Under the pieces are notes generated by a model, which saw nothing but the letters and a program-made list of their open reading frames with translations, searched no databases and was not told where the DNA came from. Shown piece by piece: positions 61,895-64,000 of a DNA stretch of 64,000 nucleotides (positions are counted from its first letter, which is position 1; every line of letters starts with the position of its first letter). This DNA is from Phormidesmis priestleyi ULC007 (GTDB taxonomy: Bacteria > Cyanobacteriota > Cyanobacteriia > Leptolyngbyales > Leptolyngbyaceae). Where the stretch lies: contig NZ_MPPI01000015.1 in NCBI RefSeq assembly GCF_001895925.1, forward strand, positions 26,944 through 90,943. Reading direction: 5' to 3'. The position numbers and the translations under genes are program-made.

Positions 61895-62512
61895 TTATTT
61901 CTGATCTTCGCCAAATCGCAGACGGGCTAACCGTTCTTGGGCGATCGGGTCGAGAGAATTAAACAAAAACCGACCAGACGATTTTTTAACGTCTTTCTGT
62001 TTACGCTGAACTCGACGGGTCGCAAAATCGACATCATTGGCTAATTGTTGGGCTGACATCCATTCTGCCCCATAGCCTATCACTGTAAGTTGCTGCGCTC
62101 GATCGGAGGTTGCCACAATCAACCGTTGATGAAATTTGCGAATGTCGTGTCGAAAGTCAGCGCACGATCGCTCTATATAAGTGTCTGCGGTCTGCCCAAA
62201 ATCAGTGTAGTGAACCAATAGATTAGGCGTGACCACTTCGCGATTAGCGAGACTGTCGCGATATTGAGCGTCAAAGACAACCTGAGTGTCAAACCCCTGA
62301 AAGGCACTGTAGCCTGTGAGTGCTGCAATCAATTGGCGACGCGCTTCTTCAAGCCCTTCGCAGTCACGCACCTGTTTTAAGTCATGCCAAGCTCCGACTA
62401 TATTGTAGCCGTCCACCAATAACACAGCTTGTGGCACGGAAGGGGGCATGGGCTTGGAGTGGATAGGATAGACGGACGCTGACCGTGGCTTCTCACTCCT
62501 TAATATTGGCAT
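61895..62512 (-). CDS. NYN-domain (YacP-like) endoribonuclease
   Basis: NYN/PIN-like nuclease. The core begins AVLLVDGYNIVGAWHDLK with the conserved Asp-Gly-Tyr-Asn, continues with RQLIAALTGYSAFQGFDTQV, VFDAQYRD, TADTYIERSCAD and VATSDRAQQLTVIGYGAEWM, all typical of the YacP/Rae1 group that acts on RNA (Rae1 cuts ribosome-associated mRNA in Bacillus). The start is uncertain: an in-frame TTG lies at 62590, ATGs lie at 62512 and 62449, and none has a convincing ribosome-binding site; the domain itself needs only the last. The C-terminus ends KSSGRFLFNSLDPIAQERLA and is basic before it, possibly for RNA contact. Confidence 0.88.
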   Translation of the reverse strand: MPILRSEKPRSASVYPIHSKPMPPSVPQAVLLVDGYNIVGAWHDLKQVRDCEGLEEARRQLIAALTGYSAFQGFDTQVVFDAQYRDSLANREVVTPNLLVHYTDFGQTADTYIERSCADFRHDIRKFHQRLIVATSDRAQQLTVIGYGAEWMSAQQLANDVDFATRRVQRKQKDVKKSSGRFLFNSLDPIAQERLARLRFGEDQK

Positions 62513-62679
62513 CTCCGATCGAGGTTTGTATACAAAAATTTGCACAAAAGTTGGGGATGAACCAAAAAATTCATCCTCGTAGTCGCGCAAGTCAGCGATC
62601 GATTAATTTAGCCGAACGTCGTAAGCCCCGCGCTGTATTGCTTGCAATCAGCGTCGGGTAGGCGATGACGGAGGATATG

Positions 62680-63366
62680 TCACTCAGTCGGTTCTTCAGT
62701 CTGCATCAAACGTTGTCGCAATCGCTTAGGGTCTCCCTGGTCAACGACTCGCCCTTTTTCTAGCAGAAAAGCACCATCACAATAATCCAACTCATCCAAT
62801 CGGTGAGTCACCCACAGAGCAGTCATACCCCGGTCTTTCACTAGTTTTTTAACTTGAGCTACTAGTTCTAATTGACTGTCGGGGTCGAGCAAGGCAGTCG
62901 GTTCGTCTAAGAGCAAAATCTCGCAGTGACGGGCGACGGCTCCGGCGATCGCGACTCGCTGCTTCTGTCCTCCACTGAGGGCATAAATCGGTCGTCGTTG
63001 CAGCGCTAATAAATTGACGGCTGCCAGAGACTCTTCTACTCGCTGGCGCACTTCTAAAATCGACAGCTTTTCTTGAACTAACCCAAACGCAACATCTGCG
63101 CCCACCGTTGGCATTACAAGCTGATGATCAGGGTTTTGAAACACAAAACCTATAGGCGACGAAATCTCTATGTCTCCTGAGTCAGGTGTTAACAGCCCTG
63201 CTAGTAGCCTTAATAAAGTAGATTTACCGCTGCCGTTCGTGCCTAAAAGCATCCAAAACTCTCCTATAGGCACTTCTAAAGAGCAGGCCTTTAAAACGCT
63301 TCTATCTTCAGACCAGCTAAAGCAGAGATCTTGAATACGAATGGCAGCAGTAGATCCAGAAGTCAT
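62680..63366 (-). CDS. ABC transporter ATP-binding protein, ECF/CbiO type
   Basis: ATPase of 228 residues: Walker A LLGTNGSGKSTLLRLLAGLL, Q-loop VFQNPDHQLVMPTVGADVAF, signature LSGGQKQRVAIAGAVA, Walker B ILLLDEPTALLD and H-loop WVTHRLDEL. The NPDHQ(L/I) Q-loop and GADVAFGL are typical of energy-coupling factor A subunits (vitamin, cobalt or nickel uptake). No transmembrane T or S component lies beside it, so the transporter it drives is not defined; cyanobacteria often scatter these genes. It is 8 bases downstream of the UPF0367 gene on the same strand and likely co-transcribed. Confidence 0.92.
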   Translation of the reverse strand: MTSGSTAAIRIQDLCFSWSEDRSVLKACSLEVPIGEFWMLLGTNGSGKSTLLRLLAGLLTPDSGDIEISSPIGFVFQNPDHQLVMPTVGADVAFGLVQEKLSILEVRQRVEESLAAVNLLALQRRPIYALSGGQKQRVAIAGAVARHCEILLLDEPTALLDPDSQLELVAQVKKLVKDRGMTALWVTHRLDELDYCDGAFLLEKGRVVDQGDPKRLRQRLMQTEEPTE

Positions 63367-63374
63367 GGAGACCC

Positions 63375-63641
63375 TTACTCAGCCATTGAGAAGAAACCAG
63401 GCGCTCTGCCAGACGCAGATGCACTAGATTTCTCATAAATCTGCACCGCAGCAATGCCATCGCTAAGCAGGGCAAGTTTTTTATCGGTTTGACGATCGCA
63501 GGTCAGCTCTAAAACTTGGCTACCGCCAGCACGCATTGCTTCTGTGATCTCTTTATAAGTCGTTTCCGCATCTTCTGCGGTCTTGCGCTGCACCGAAAGG
63601 GGAACAGGAGTAGTCTTCAACGTCAATTCGATAATGAACAT
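63375..63641 (-). CDS. UPF0367-family conserved cyanobacterial protein
   Basis: Protein of 88 residues. MFIIELTLKTTPVPLSVQRK, TAEDAETTYKEITEAMRAG, VLELTCDRQTDKKLALL and AAVQIYEKSS follow the UPF0367 family as I remember it, which is nearly restricted to cyanobacteria and has no assigned function. A beta-alpha-beta layout suggests a small sheet domain; the Ser/Ala/Gly-rich tail is probably disordered. It shares the transcript of the ABC ATPase gene and is divergent from psbD. Confidence 0.85.
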   Translation of the reverse strand: MFIIELTLKTTPVPLSVQRKTAEDAETTYKEITEAMRAGGSQVLELTCDRQTDKKLALLSDGIAAVQIYEKSSASASGRAPGFFSMAE

Positions 63642-63782
63642 AAGAGAGTGCTTTACGGATAACCAAGATCTAGTATCGCAAATATCTACTCCGATCGGGT
63701 GTTCATCCTTCTCTCATTAAGAAGTGTGAAGAAATTTTAAGCTTTATAGACGAGAGGCTAGAACTTTTGGAGAACATACCCC

Positions 63783-63788
63783 TATAAT
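63783..63788 (+). promoter_or_regulatory. Probable -10 box of psbD
   Basis: A consensus TATAAT lies about 122 bases before the psbD ATG, leaving a long leader with a small GAAGAA/TTCTTC hairpin. No good -35 box is visible at 16-18 bases upstream. The ribosome-binding site of psbD is GGAG at 63897-63900. Confidence 0.5.
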
Positions 63789-63909
63789 TGGTGAGATAAG
63801 TGAAGAAAAGTAAATTCTTCTCACACCAGAGTCAAGCCGGCCAAAGCGACTCTTGACAATGGGCTGAGTACTTTGTCTCTCGTTCTCATAATCTTTGGAG
63901 ATTTGCGTC

Positions 63910-64000
63910 ATGACCATTGCAGTTGGGCGCGCGCAACCAACCCGAGGCGTATTCGACGCTCTCGATGACTGGTTGAAACGCGATCGCTTCGTCTTTATCG
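63910..64000 (+). CDS. psbD: Photosystem II D2 protein, N-terminal part
   Basis: The window ends within this gene. Thirty codons are visible: [20 protein letters not shown] followed by [10 protein letters not shown], the conserved start of D2, one of the two reaction-centre subunits of photosystem II. GGAG 9 bases upstream supports the ATG. psbC usually overlaps its 3' end in cyanobacteria, but that lies beyond the edge. Confidence 0.97.
   Translation, partial: MTIAVGRAQPTRGVFDALDDWLKRDRFVFI

Overview
The window comes from a cyanobacterium. Direct support: a psbD (photosystem II D2) start at the right edge, apcE with a phycobilin domain plus four linker repeats, a PAM68-family photosystem assembly gene, an NdbB-like quinone oxidoreductase, and many GCGATCGC (HIP1) octamers. 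I cannot place the genus; the four-repeat ApcE is of the kind known from pentacylindrical phycobilisome cores.

Positions 1-31097 hold most of a hybrid lipopeptide (PKS/NRPS) gene cluster that runs off the left edge. The lipid half is one minus-strand series: a fatty acyl-AMP ligase fused to an ACP, a cytochrome P450, then three polyketide synthases: KS-AT*-KR-ACP, KS-AT-DH-ER-KR-ACP and KS-AT-ACP-aminotransferase. Read in order, these predict a fatty acid lengthened by three C2 units, hydroxylated near C7 and aminated at C3. The peptide half is a second minus-strand series: a CmlA-like metallo-beta-lactamase-fold hydroxylase translationally coupled to a two-module NRPS (predicted Tyr-like, then Gly), then the first 38 codons of a further NRPS at the very edge. 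Between the halves, on the plus strand, lie mbtH and a type II thioesterase. A SyrP-like Fe(II)/2-oxoglutarate hydroxylase (30072-31097) flanks the cluster.

Positions 29300-33330 are a junction full of mobile DNA: a 5' remnant of a group II intron without its protein, several MITEs, an IS110-family transposase preceded by two large stem-loops that look like a bridge RNA, and an IS6-family transposase tail cut by one of two identical 206-bp MITE copies. The region separates the biosynthetic cluster from the core genome that begins at recA.

Positions 33393-64000 are mainly conserved cyanobacterial genes: recA, xseA/xseB, an LCP cell-wall ligase, a pentapeptide-repeat membrane protein, a TPR membrane protein, rpsO-PAM68, DAHP synthase, a GspE-like protein lacking the ATPase core, SRPBCC and SIMPL proteins, ssb, mreBCD, ddl, ndbB, a HAD phosphatase, nurA, a NIL-domain protein, apcE, a protealysin-like protease next to its emfourin-type inhibitor, tRNA-Asn, a NYN nuclease, an ECF/cobalt-type ABC ATPase, a UPF0367 protein and psbD.

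The most unusual points are an internal deletion of about 59 residues in the AT of the first PKS, a nearly perfect 1.2-kb duplication shared by the second and third PKS genes, the coupling of a CmlA-like hydroxylase to an NRPS whose first condensation domain lacks its catalytic half, a MITE whose end supplies the ribosome-binding site of mbtH, and the candidate IS110 bridge RNA.
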